From Talaromyces rugulosus (lineage: Eukaryota > Ascomycota > Eurotiomycetes > Eurotiales > Trichocomaceae), in contig NC_049564.1 in assembly GCF_013368755.1 (NCBI RefSeq), forward strand, positions 4,410,001-4,474,000: a DNA stretch of 64,000 nt. The letters run 5' to 3'. The position numbers and the translations under genes are program-made. Positions 42,983 to 54,800 of the stretch are shown here, piece by piece. The notes beneath the pieces are model-generated. The model was not told the DNA's origin. It made no database searches and saw only the letters and a program-made list of their open reading frames with translations. Position 1 is the stretch's first letter; every line of letters starts with the position of its first letter.

Positions 42983-44687
42983 GTGGGCTGATCAGACTGC
43001 CAAAATATTTACAAGATTAACCGCATGCGACAGAAAGCCCAAGGCATTCTCGTGTGTGCTCAAAACATGGGTGGACATGTATTTGTTTCATGGTGAAGCG
43101 TCACTTGGCAGGAGCGGATAGGATGAGGTCACATGACCAGTGCCTTCCGTATCCACACAAACCCATTTCTTTCTTCTTTTGACCTCACAATTGCTGTCGC
43201 TCTATGTTCTGCTCACGATTCTAACCGTTCCTTTCTATTCGTATACGTATGCGCATTTATATGTGAGAGACACAATCTGGACAGACTGGAAGTTACATTG
43301 GGAGAATCCTCAGAAGCTTTGGTTTTACAAGACGGGCCGTTGCTACACCGAGATTGCCATGTGGACCACGGAGCCAGGAACAAATGAACCGAGCGTCAGG
43401 AATCCCTGCCAAGCAGCCGATTGTTCTTGTCAGTCCTCATGACCTGCGATCTCACACTATGACGCACCCACGTTACATTCAAATTCTTCGCTTCGTGCCA
43501 GACAGATGAGAAACTCGGACAAACTGAATCGATTGAGTTTGAAAGCTCCGGTGGGAATCTAAGGGGCACGGTTGACAACTTAGCACACGGTCCACACGGG
43601 TATGGATTCAGCCGATGTTTGTTGTTTGTGGTTTGTGAGTTGATATTTTGTGTGTTGTGATGTTGCCTACGGAGTAACTATATACAGTGTATTATTGACG
43701 GTTAAAAATAACGCAGGCGCAGCAGGGTATGCGTCAACTACCGATTTGCGGGGTCCGGGGATCTCTCCCGTTGCTGTCAAGTTTCAACCCACAACACCCT
43801 CATTTTGAATCCTCCGACCAATGGCTGAGTTGATCCGAGTCGAAGAGCCGCGGCATTTTGACAAAAGTCAAATGCATGAACGTGATTCTCGTTTATTTGT
43901 AACCGTTAGCAAGCATGGCACGATGGATTAGATCTAAACTGCCGATGATCAGCCGGGCATATGCATACGTCGCACCGCAGTGATTGGTCTAAGTATGTTA
44001 AACACGCGTATCCAATGCATTAGGTTAAACTCATAAGATTTTCCAGATCAAGGATTGGCGGACAATCAGGTAGCTATGGGTTACATCCGGCGCTTCTTCT
44101 TTTTAGGGTTCATCGAACAGGAACCGAGACGTGGCACTTTTGAAACTGCCAACAAGAAGCTATCTATCTCTGACATCCATTTATGGAAAGTATCCCGGCA
44201 TCCATCATCCCGTGATTGGCAAATCGTCGTCAGCAACAAGTTGCATCCGATTTGCACTCACACCGCTATGCAGAAGTCCCCGAACACGGACCACACTCTG
44301 TTAGGCAAATCGCAATGTCCATCGGGTCAGAGCTTTTGCCCTAGCGAAGGAAGCCAGGAACTTGAGATAATCCTACAGATCCTACACGAGATGAGACATT
44401 GCACCCCGCACCGTAGGGTATGATGGCTTGTATGAATAGCGCTCATTAGTCTAATAGAGGTATAGGCCAAGAATATGCCGAATACGCCCCCAACATGGCG
44501 TGAAGAAAGGTTGTTTTTCTTTTTATATTTATTTTTGAATACGACGGTCTATATAAACAATGGGAAACCCGTGCCAATTTTCTTTTTTCTTCTTCTCAGA
44601 TTTGTCTGATTCCCTGTTGACCAGCTCCAGTCGTCCTTGTATCCAGTCCAGGTCTCAAATTCATTGAGCAATAGCCCAGAAGTCACG
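42983..44687. other. Divergent intergenic region, Zn2Cys6 gene / cutinase
   Basis: About 1.7 kb. Overlapping frames at 43133-43442 (+) and a 122-codon frame at 44055..44423 (+) resemble no family, and I do not call them genes. A TACGGAGTA word lies at 43668. The last 200 bp before the cutinase are T-rich with a TATATAAAC box near 44550. Confidence 0.5.
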
Positions 44688-45575
44688 ATGCGTTTCTCAT
44701 CTGCCCTGACTTATTCTTCCTTGGCCGTCCTCGGACTCGGACTACCACTGGCCCTCCGAAACACGTTGCTCAATGAATTCCTGACAGTGCTTCTCCAAAA
44801 CCTGCCAGACATCAACGAGGACCTCAACGATGGCACCACCATAATCACAGATCTGGACACAGTGCTCGGCAAAATCACCGGCGCCACGACAACATACAAC
44901 GATCTCGACAGCGGATCATGTGCCGAATACACACTCATCTTTGCACGAGGAACAGCCGAGCCGGGCAACTTTGGGGTACTCGTCGGACCTCCGTTTGTCT
45001 GGGCTTTGCAGGATATTGTTGGCACGGACGGGTTGACGATCCAGGGAGTCAACGACTACTCTGCCTCGGTGGCGGGCTATCTGGCCGGCGGTGACGCTGA
45101 TGGAAGTGCCAATATGTACGTTTATATTTTTTTTCTTTTCCTTCCAACTTGTTGTGAAATCCTTTTTATCTAACGGGCTGGGATATACAGGGCCTCTCTC
45201 ATCAACCAAGCACACTCCTCGTGCCCCGACACCAAGGTCATCGCTTCCGGATACTCGCAAGGATGCCAGATCGTGCACAATGCCATTGGGCAACTCGACG
45301 CCGACACTGCCTCGTGGATCAGCAAGGTTGTGCTTTTCGGCGACCCAGGTATGTCTCTTTCCCTCGCCCCCCAAAATGACAGAAAGAAAGAAAGAGTTAC
45401 TAATTGACTGAAATAAATAGACAACGGCACTGCCCTCGACAATGTCGACTCTGCCAATGTCCTGACCTACTGCAACACAGACGACAACATCTGCGTCAAC
45501 GGCGACCTTATTCTGCCGGCGCATTTGATTTATGCTAAGAATGTGGTTACTGCTGCGACGTTTGCTACGTCTTGA
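44688..45575 (+). CDS. Secreted cutinase (alpha/beta hydrolase)
   Basis: Three exons, 44688..45115, 45191..45348 and 45421..45575; 246 aa, usual for fungal cutinases. MRFSSALTYSSLAVLGLGL is a signal peptide. The catalytic triad is visible: Ser165 in SGYSQG, Asp217 in CNTDDNIC (the Gly before the Asp in most cutinases is Asp here) and His230 in PAHLIY. Cys residues at EYT-preceding Cys, CPD, CQI and the CNTDDNIC pair would form the usual disulfides. Known role: extracellular hydrolysis of cutin or other polyesters. Introns of 75 and 72 nt, phases consistent. Start chosen because it gives the signal peptide directly. The nearby expansin-like gene is also secreted, but the two do not form a cluster. 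Confidence 0.93.
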
Positions 45576-46280
45576 TTTTGTTGTTTCTCGGGAGAAATGA
45601 AAAATTAGGGCATAGTAGTATATATATATATATATAACATTAGTATATTAAGTATTATAAATATTCATGGGAAATGAAAATGACATATTATGACAAATGT
45701 GATTCAAGTGACACCTATAACATACATGTATTATTAGTGTTGACATTGTACAAAGCTGTCAACTGTAAATAACATTTGATGCTACTTGAAATAAATAAGC
45801 ATTAACATTCAACACTTGTGGACAGCTTCAAGTAAACCCCGGCTAAGAGTAGTTAACTATTCAATGTTATGATCTACCTTTTACACGAAACAGATAAATA
45901 ATTATTCGTTTCAAGTACTACTCTATAATAATCTATATCACAAGAAGACGAAAAGTGGTATGTATGATACACGCAAACCTCATCAACACGCCAAAACTCG
46001 AGAAGGAACAACAAGGAACAAGCCCGATCAGGGCAGGGGAAAAAAAAGAAGAGACAACGCCCACCTAGACAAGACAAGATAGAGATAATGAGACAAGAGG
46101 AATTAAGAAGGTATTGGAAGAACAGAACAGCCGCTGGACAATATGTATAACGCTAGATGCGGTTATGTGTATGCTCATAGCAGATGGGAGAGCTGGAAGA
46201 ATATATAGTCCGGGGGGAAGGGACTATATTTCTTTTTTTTTTGCGTTGGGTTTTGGACGTGAATATCATTGTGAATATCA
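45576..46280. other. Convergent 3' flanks, cutinase / DUF3405
   Basis: About 700 bp, A/T-rich, no gene recognised. A (TA)n tract lies at about 45620-45636. Confidence 0.55.
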
Positions 46281-48614
46281 TTAAGTTGGAAGGTCGTAGT
46301 GCGTGCTGTCGGAGTCGGGAGTTACATCCTTGATTGGATGGAAAAACATGGCTGGTAGGACGACTCGTCCATGTTGTTTCTCATACTATTGATTGTTAGT
46401 GTCACTGTTTTTATATCAAGTGTCAGAGAGAAATACCTTTTCTCCTCCTGTGGATTCCTTCTCCCATCCCAGGAGATTCCAGTATAACCGACCAGGCAGA
46501 TTGCATCGATAGTACCAGGACAGATCTTTAAAGCGTTGCTCACGCCCCCACGAAAATGGGCTGTCCTTGGTGCTACCAGACTTTCCATTCACTCCAGAGT
46601 TGAACCAGCGATCCATGCGGGTTGCACTCAGCGGCTTGTCCGACCAAATCGGGTGCGGCGCATAGGTGACTTTGTACCCGTGCAAGAGCGCGATGGTCTG
46701 GGGCGCCATTTCGGAGCCAATGTGGCGACCGTTGAGATTCTCGTCGTCCATGGTCAGAATGACGCGTCGCGAAATGCGAGAGTGCGTGATAATGGTAGAC
46801 CGTCGCGGCGTTTCCTTTCCGAGGTATCCAAACACATCATCTCGCAAAATCCAGTCGGTGTTTTGTGGGTTAAAAACAGGGAGAAAGCCGACCCAGTCGG
46901 CCTCTTCGCCAACACCCCATTTATAATCGTCCATCTCAGGTCGTGGGACAGGCGGGACTGGACCCTTGGGCTTGGGTAGCTTGTCTTCGTCTGCTTCGTA
47001 TCCTAAATGTCCCCAGATGCCTGGTCCCCCGTTCTTGGCAACATGGTTCCTGAAACCGTTGTCGAAATCGCCGTGGAGTTCTGGAATATAAAAACGCTCA
47101 GCGCGCTCCCAGATGCCGCGGCGAGGCTGCTTGCGGCCAAACGAGGCAATCGCTTCGGCAAACTCATAGTGATGGCCGATGTAGCGGGTGTCAATTTCCC
47201 AGTTCCAGACAAAGTCGAATTCGGGGTATTCCAAAACAAAATGCTGGATAGGAAGCCACTGCGATTGATGGACGCTACAACAGTCAGCAAAGAAGTCGGC
47301 CAGTTTTTTGAGGTAAAAACTTACTTCATCACCTTTGGGTCGAGCTTATTGTATCGCTCCGAGACCATAGGCATGCTCCATAGGATTGTCATGTTCCAGA
47401 ATTCTTGGGGGATGTTGTCGTTAAGGACCTTTTCATAGACCTCCTTTTGGTAGATAGGGACGTTGTCATCTTTGACGTGGACGAGCAAAAAGACTTCGTA
47501 CTCGCCACCAGATTGCAGCGACAGCTCCTGCACCATGGAGCGAATGACCTGCTTATCGTTTTCCGAGTACACTTTGTCGGTGTAGCTTCGAATGAGGATT
47601 GCGGTGCGCGTCTCGGGTCTAATGTCCTGGTTCAAAAGGTTGGAAGGTTTGGCTTTGTGCTGAAACCAAGCTGCGAGACCGCTGCCTTCGTTGGGAGCTG
47701 TCGTGTTGAAACGGCCGGCATTTGCGTGGACGCATTCTTGCTGCAGCTGACCCCAGTTCACCTTATTCCAGTCCACTTTGGCCGGGCGAATCCAGTCCTG
47801 GTTAGGGTCGTCCTCTCCGAAGCCATAGGCTGAGTATCTCCCGTATCGATCGTAGGACAGCTGGCCGTCAAGGCCGACGGCCTCGTAGGAGCCGAAACTG
47901 GGGGCGGGGAAGCCTGGACAGATTAGTCTGTGTATTGACTTTGGAAAAAAATTAAAAAAATAAGCATACCTGCAGGCGCGCCGAGGTAGACGCTGACGCT
48001 GTCATCCAGACTCTGATCTAGTTTCTTGCCGCGAGGCCCGACACAAGGCACGAATGCGCCGCGGTGGGTGCGCTTCCATTCATCCGAGTTGTATCTAGGG
48101 TAAGGACGGTAGATTTTGCTTGACTTTGCGATTTCGCTCTGCTGGATCGAGGTGCGAGGGTCTTCGAACAGGTACGGACTGGTGTAGTTGTCGGCGAGTT
48201 TGAGAGTTGGGAAGGTAGACTTGACGTCTTTGAACTGGCTGCGAGAGGGGGTTAGTCATGGCAGTCGCATTTTTGTAATTTCGTCATTTCGCATCAGGAG
48301 AGACCGACCTAGAGACCTTTTTGGCTTCTTCGAGGTATCGCTGTTGAGGGGATTTGTAGCCTACTTTGATATCCTGCGTGTCCGGCCATGGTCAGCGACA
48401 GCTCAAGCAACAACAACCAAAAAAAAAAAAAAGAACTCACGGCGAAAGAATGTTGATCGTTCTCCTGCTCGCGCAGCTCGTCGTCCTTGAGCTTCCAAAA
48501 TTCCCAGCCCAGGCGGTCGCCTTCGGCCGAGTCCAACTCGGCGTAGGCAACAACAAAGATCACGAAGAAGATAGCGAGCGAGAGAAAGGACCGGAGACCC
48601 GTCCGAGCCGACAT
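46281..48614 (-). CDS. DUF3405 family membrane-anchored protein
   Basis: Six exons, complement(46281..46385, 46437..47274, 47325..47913, 47970..48238, 48309..48373, 48441..48614); 679 aa. One N-terminal transmembrane segment (FLSLAIFFVIFVVAYAEL) after a short basic stretch implies a type II membrane protein. The large lumenal domain has an Arg-Ser-Tyr block (RTAILIRSYTDKVY), WNMTILWSMPMVSERY, HFVLEYPEFDFVWNWEIDTRY and the C-terminal PAMFFHPIKDV, all characteristic of DUF3405; the last is recovered only by splicing exon 6. The middle looks like a glycosyltransferase-type fold by its acidic DFVWNWE motif, but that is inference and the family is uncharacterised. An in-frame ATG at 48677 would add 21 residues. 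Exon 2 has a weak donor (GTCGGT). Confidence 0.85.
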
Positions 48615-50188
48615 GGTGCTGGCAAGACCGCTGGCAGATGCATTGATGAAGGTGCCGATGCGAGTGACAAAAGTCATTCCGCAAGGGAAAAAGCAGCAGA
48701 GGCGGACAGGACAGGGAGGGGGGAGGGAGAAAAAGGTGGCCAAAGGCAAAAAAAAAAGCAAAGGGAGAAAAAGAATAGCAGAGCGGGCCTGGCTGGGTGG
48801 ACCACACCAGACCAGACACAGACAAGACACACAAGCACAGAGCGACACAAAAAGGGAAAGAAATTACTCAGATCCCAGACAACAAACGCGACAATAATAA
48901 TCTCAAGAGGAGAATGGAGAATGCGGCCAGGGGGGGGAGGAGAGCAAGTGGACACGGCCGGTAAGGGCAGCGAGCGAGGGCTTGATCCTGAGGGAAGAAA
49001 AAAGGGTCAGACCGCGACAGGCATAGCGCACACACTGTAGAATGTGGGTTGGAAGCTTGGAATGGATCGATTGATTGTGATTTTGGTGTTGGTCTGAAAG
49101 TGAGTTTGTGACGCTTCCGGAAGAGAAAAAGCCGCTCATCGCCCGAGCCTCAGGCGGCCCTAACTCCACGTAGATTAAGCCAGCAATCAAGCATTGCGAC
49201 TATGCGCTCAGGGGCCGCACTAAAAGCTGTTTTTTTCACCAATTTACTATTAGTTTATGTTTATGCCGCTCTTGTCGACAGATCTGACCCACGCCGGCTC
49301 CAGTAACGCGTCACGAAGGGGTGAAGATCTCATATTCTACTCCATACATGATATTAGTATCTACAGAGATGTACAACTTAGGACTATGTGCCATCCCTGG
49401 CGTCCCAGGATAGCACCTCTCTTTGTATGAAGTATTGTATTTCCGTAATTACCGCATTACACGTACCACACGCGGCTGAACAAAGAATACACCAATGTAA
49501 GACACGGAAAGAGGCTGTAAGCTGGCCTTGTTTTATTGCCTCATTATTGGCCAAGTTCTTGCTCAGCCCCACTGATCTCCGGAAGCGCCGGCCGTAATCC
49601 ATACGACGTCGTTACCAAACTTACCTGCGCGGGGATTCATCGCGCACGCCATAATTAATAAATACTCCGTGCCGATTACATGGCCAATACATTAAGTCAT
49701 TACCCAAGACCCTGTTCACGCTAATCCCGCCGATAGTGCCAACAAAGCAAACAAAATGTCTTACTACCAGTGGCCAATTATTTTATTATTCTTATCGGCA
49801 AAAAAGATACAGTAGCATTGCATGGCGTAAATTGTAAATTGTGCAAAGCTGCGCGCAAATGGGCGCAAACCAGGCAGCACCGTGGGTGTCTCAGACCGTT
49901 GGCGTCGTCGCTGGGGCCTCGGAATATCGCAATTTGAGTGTGGCTATGCAGATATAAGTACTAGTAGTAATTAATACAGAGTGTAGTCTAGACCATCACG
50001 TGGAAGGCCAAGCTTTCTCGGTCCCCCGTTAATCTCTTGGCGCCATCCACTTAGAGTCACTACGTACATACACTACATCGATGATCGCAGAGTATACAAC
50101 GTCAAGCCATTCTCGTTTTTTTTTGTCTATGGACACTTCATTTTTTTTGTCTTTGCGTGTCCATAGTCGGAAATTTTTTGTTTTTGAA
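48615..50188. other. Intergenic: DUF3405 promoter / expansin-like 3' flank
   Basis: About 1.57 kb. 48680-48860 is a purine-rich leader (many GGA/AAAG runs on the plus strand, that is CT-rich for the minus-strand gene). No coding signal elsewhere; a TACTCCGT word is at 49663. Confidence 0.55.
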
Positions 50189-50934
50189 TCAGAAATTAGA
50201 CGAGGCAAAGGTCACACCCGACCCCACCGACACTTTCTCAAAAGCGATGCTCGAGCCCGTCACGTCCGTCACACGAATATCCACCGTGTTACTACCAACA
50301 CCACCAGCCTTGGGGAAGTAATTATCCTCAGTGCGACTGAGAGCCTGCCAGTTCCCGGCCCCCGTCGCGCTCACTTCGCATTTGCCAATGGGTTTGTTGT
50401 GGTTGCGCACCTGTAGCGAAAACCAGTCGGCGTCCGATCCATCCTTGAACGAGACTTGCACCGGCGTGCTGAGGCCGCAGTCGACCAGCTGCCAGTCAAC
50501 CGACAAGTGGCCAGCTGCTGTTGATGCAATCTGACTGAATGTGCTCTCGAACAGATCTAGTCCTCCACTGGGACACCCGGGACACGAGTCGACAATCTAC
50601 CCAATTTACTTGCATTAGATATCGCATTATCAACAGACAGAAAGAAAAAAAACTCACCATCGCTTTCACTTTAGCCCCCGTACTCGGATTCGTCACCTCG
50701 ACACACGATCCGCACTGCGAAGCGCCATCCCAGCTTTGCACCGAAAGAGCCGTGCCAAAGATGCCTGCGGGAAGCGTGTAGCCCGTGAACGAGCAGTGGC
50801 CCTGCCCGATCCCGTCCTCGGTGTAGTAAGTTGCGCGCACGTCGGATTCATCGGCGGGTATATCTGAGTTGTTGATGATGGCGGCTGTGGCGGCAGAAGA
50901 CTGTATCGTAGAGGGCGGCGGAATAACTGGTGCG

Positions 50935-51197
50935 ACCGAAGTAGCTGAAGTAGCTGAAGTAACAGCTGGAGGAGGTGCTACTGGAGGAATTGAAGGCGAC
51001 TCAACCGCAGGAGGAGGAGGAGGAGGAGGAGGAGGAGGAGGAGGAGGAGGAGGAGAGGAGGAGGAGGAGGAGGAGGAGCTGCAGGAGGAACCGAAGTAGC
51101 TGACGTAGCTGAAATGACTGAAGTAACAGCTGGAGGAGGTGCTACTGGAGGAATTGAGGGTGACTCAACCGCAGCAGCAGGAGGAGCTGCAGGAGGG
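50935..51197. repeat. Tandem duplication in the expansin-like linker
   Basis: Two copies of a roughly 108-bp unit, 50935..51089 and 51090..51197, both starting ACCGAAG on the plus strand and encoding SPSIPPVAPPPAVTS in both copies. The left copy is enlarged by the AGG microsatellite. Confidence 0.8.
51009..51078 (+). repeat. (AGG)n microsatellite with a 1-nt interruption
   Basis: Fifteen AGG units (51009..51053), a two-base AG unit (51054..51055), then seven AGG units and a terminal AG. On the coding (minus) strand this is a poly-Pro CCT tract whose lost base turns Pro codons into Leu codons. Confidence 0.9.
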
Positions 51198-51493
51198 ACC
51201 GAAGCACCAGTAGACACAGGCGTAGGCGTAGGCGTAACATGCTTAGTCGTAGTCGACGTTGCCGTGATCGTCACCGTTGTCGTCGACGAGATTGCCGTAG
51301 ATGCTGCAACAGAGGCAGGCCATGTCGTTGGCGAGAGCGTGATTGTCGAGAGATACGTGGTCTGCACGGCGCCAGCTGGACATCCATTATCGCGCTGGCC
51401 CAGAGCATGGCGATGGAGATGTCTGTGATGCAGACTGCTGGCGCTGACGCAGACAGAGGCTGCCACAAGCATGGAGGCTGTCAACACTCTCAT

Positions 51494-51899
51494 TTTTTTT
51501 CTTTTCTTCTTCTTCCTGCGTTGCTAGAAATCTGACGACAATTGTCGAGCGGGTGTTAAAGAATCAATCGTGCTTTTAACACTGACAGCACTTGGATGAT
51601 AGGGGGTTCGACAGCCCGGTGAGCGTCAACAAAGAGCGACGCTGCTCAAAAAGGGAACCGCCGCCTCCCTGTCCTTCCCAAACGGGGATACCGCTAGCAG
51701 CATCCTGTCAAAGAAAATGAAATGAAATAGTCCCGTCAAGGGTTGCGTTCCAGCCACTTTAATATTATTTGCTTTGTCAATTATCACTTCTCTAGCAGAA
51801 AGAGAATGTAGAGGAAATTGAAATAATCATGGTACTATTCACCAACTGTACACGAGTAAATAGTTTATAAAAAAGAAAAAAAAATCTATTCATCACAGA
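51494..51899. other. Intergenic: expansin-like promoter / SEC8 3' flank
   Basis: About 400 bp. Nothing coding recognised; an A-run near 51870-51885 lies in the SEC8 3' flank. Confidence 0.5.
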
Positions 51900-54800
51900 T
51901 CATTTAGAATCCCACATCACCTCGCTCAGCCTCAACATCGCATCCCCATTATTCCGCTTCGCTGCCATGAAATCCTCGCGGTTCTGCTCTCCGCGCGGTC
52001 CTCGCATGATCTCCGAGAAGCAGAGCTCGACGAGCACGCGTAGCTCCTCGTATGTAAAGGGCTCGCCGTTGCCCGCCGCGAGAGCCTTGTCGCCCTGCGA
52101 CGCGAACAGCTCTTTTTCTTCCTTGGCGTAGTCGAGTGCCTTTTGGGGGCCTTCCATGAACCAGTCGAGGAATTTGGCGCTGCGCGGGAGGGCGACGACC
52201 TCGGGTGGTGGTTGGGGCGTTGTTACATCTTGATCGCTGGCGCGCTCTTCGACAATGATGTTTTTGAGATTTTGCTGCAGCACGAGCACGTCCAGCTGTA
52301 GTCGCAGAGCGCCATTGTGGTTCATCACCCCAATGTAACGAGTGCAAGAGACAAAGACTTGGTCAATGAACCTCGCCAGTCCCGATGTCATGAAACGCCG
52401 CTCGTCTGGAGACAGGTACGAGCCAACCTGCGTGTCGAACGTGACCAGCTCGTTATTCAGTTCAATAACCAATGGAGACGCCGCTGTGGGAGTGTTGGGG
52501 ATAATCAAATGCCAGTTTTTGGAATAGTTCTCGCCCGATGCCTGAGGGCCGCGGGGCCCGGCCATTGTCTTGGTCAAGACATGAATCACGTTGCATCGGA
52601 TATCAATGTGCAGCGCGAGAAGCGCGTTAGAAGCCAAGCTCCTCAATGATTGCAGCGTGTTGTCAAAGATGATCACTGTTTCATTGTTCATGGGGAGGTA
52701 CACGGGCTGGCTGACGCTGTCGCGTCGCGGCTTCATTGAGCTAATCAACGTCCATCGCCGGGCGTGCGTCATGCGCTTGGACTCGCTGCGGCTCGAGTCG
52801 ACTGATGTTTTTGTGATGAATCTGAGTTTGTGAAGATGGCTTGCTAGCCATTGCTGCGTCGCTTATTAGACTTTGTTCTTGTCCGTCTTACAGATCCACT
52901 CACCAAACTGTTATGTAGCAACGACAGGGCCACCACGTTCTTTGGGTCCGATATCAAATCATACTTGTCCAGAGGCACTGCATTCGTTTCTTGAATCAAT
53001 AGCTGGGTCTCCTGTTATTGTTAAAAGTTATTAGCAAATCTCAATAAATTACAAAGTATACACACCTTATCAATAAGCTGCTTCTTATCCCCCGCGCCAG
53101 TCAATAGCTTCCTCGCGGTCTCGTGAATATCCCCAGCGTCTGCAAATGACGCAGAGGCTTTCAGTCGCATGCCCCCAGTAAGCTCTGTTGAAACTCGTGT
53201 GACCAGTGCTAGTCTTTGTTAGTATACTTGAAAAAAGATCCACTATGCACTGTAGCTCACCTTTGTACCAGCCACAGCACTTGTCATAGTATGTAACAAT
53301 TTGACTGAGCACCATTTGAGTGAACATTTGATCATGGGGGATGCTGTCGAGCATTTTACTGAATGCTTTGACCAGTAGCATAAAGTTGATGGTTCCCTGT
53401 TAGAATCATCATATTAGAAAGTGACACGGCAATCTAACCAAGAATATTTACCTTGAAAATAGGCTTGGGAGACACTGCAGCCCAGTTTGGATCCTCTGAG
53501 AAAGCATCATGCGCAATAAATGTCAATGCGCAAAGATCCGTAACAGCCTCGTCCAGTTGTGGCTGAAACACATTGACCAAGAAATCGTCCAAGAAAGAAG
53601 TCAGAGTGCTCATCACAATATCCGATTCCTTGGGAACAATTTCTTTGAGCCGTTGAATAAAAGACAGCGCAGGCGGTAGCAACAGCCCCATGTTGAACAC
53701 GCTTGGCTCGATGAGAAGCTTATGACCCGTGCCCGAGTTTCCTTGTTTTGACTGAGACGTCCCATCCGCCGCGGATCGCTGCGATGATTTCGTGACAAGA
53801 CCAGGGACTGAAGCCCTCAGAATCTCGTCCAGCTCTTCTCGCTCCGTCTTCATGTCGCTGGACTTTTGATCAACGTCGGACATTTTGAAGATTTTCTACA
53901 CTAGTGTTAGACCAAATCAACCCAAAGTTGAGAAAAGAAAACATACCCTCGTTCGATCTCTCTGGGTTAGAGAAACGTTTCGTCTCATATCCGCCTGTCG
54001 CGGAATTGTTCGATATGAATCGTGGCTGTCTGTGGCCAAGTAGTCGTGTAAAAGAGAGCGGATCTTATCATGTTAGCCAGTATCAACCAACTCGAGTTTC
54101 CGATGTGACTTACTTCACTCTGATATAGCTTCCACAGTTCCTTGAAACCATTGGCTAGGTTGTCCCCATGAAAGTCTTCGCGCTCGACGATTCCAATAAT
54201 GATATCATGAACCACACGGTGGCCTTCTGCTATAGCTTCAAACTTGGCGTAGAGATTCCACAGGAACTCGGTTAATACGTGCCCACGCTGTTCGTTAATT
54301 TCAGTTGGTAGCCCAGTCTTGCTGTCCCGGGACAAAAGACCCCGTGCCAGGTTGGGATGGCGAGCATCCACTTCAGCATTTGTCTTGTCGACCACCGCAA
54401 ACAATTCCACGGGGAGTCTCTGCTCGATTCGATGTACGGCAACTTCTAGGTTGCCCATCCGATTCAAAGCTTCGATGATGACTCGAATATAGTAGAATGT
54501 ATCCGCCTCGGGGTTGCGAGATGCATCTTCCACCATGGGAGTTGACGCATCCAGGTTTGTTAGGAAGCCATGTACCGGTCGTTCCCAGCCGGTAGCATTT
54601 CCGCTGCTCTTTGAGGCTGCATCGCCCTCGGTAGCGGGAGACTTCCAACGGTCTTGGCAATACGGAGACTTGAGGTACAAGTGATCGTGAAGCTCCTCAA
54701 TTAGAATTTCGGTGAGAGACGTCTCCTGGTTTGAGAAATAGGAGCGCAAGTCGGAAAGGGAGCCGATATTTTCAAAATCAGACCGACGCATCAAGCGCAA

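Larger units (their letters stand above)
50189..51493 (-). pseudogene. Secreted expansin-like protein, frame interrupted by a microsatellite
   Basis: Two exons, complement(50189..50596, 50658..51493). MRVLTASMLVAASVCVSASS is a signal peptide, followed by a His-rich segment and a long Pro/Ala/Thr/Ser linker with a tandem duplication. The C-terminal half is an expansin-like double-psi barrel (RATYYTEDGIGQGHCSFTGY, SCVEVTN, DSCPGCPSGGLDLFES, VDWQLVDCG) plus a second beta domain (VRNHNKPIGKCEVS), as in fungal expansin-like and allergen-type proteins that loosen cellulose without hydrolysis. The linker contains (AGG)15-AG-(AGG)7 on the plus strand (51009-51078). The one-base deficit there puts the signal peptide and the barrel in different frames; exon 1 is 836 nt, one base short of phase 0. 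Either an assembly error or a true length-variable off state. With one base restored it would be about 414 aa. Confidence 0.78.

Noticed and set aside
44055..44423. 122-codon plus-strand frame before the cutinase
   Set aside because: No family signal, and it lies in the divergent promoter region.
48366..49040. 224-codon Lys/Arg/Glu-rich plus-strand frame
   Set aside because: Low-complexity antisense of the DUF3405 leader and first exon.
50869..51428. Glycine-rich plus-strand frames through the AGG repeat
   Set aside because: They come only from reading the repeat and duplicated linker in antisense; the minus strand carries the signal peptide and expansin-like domain.
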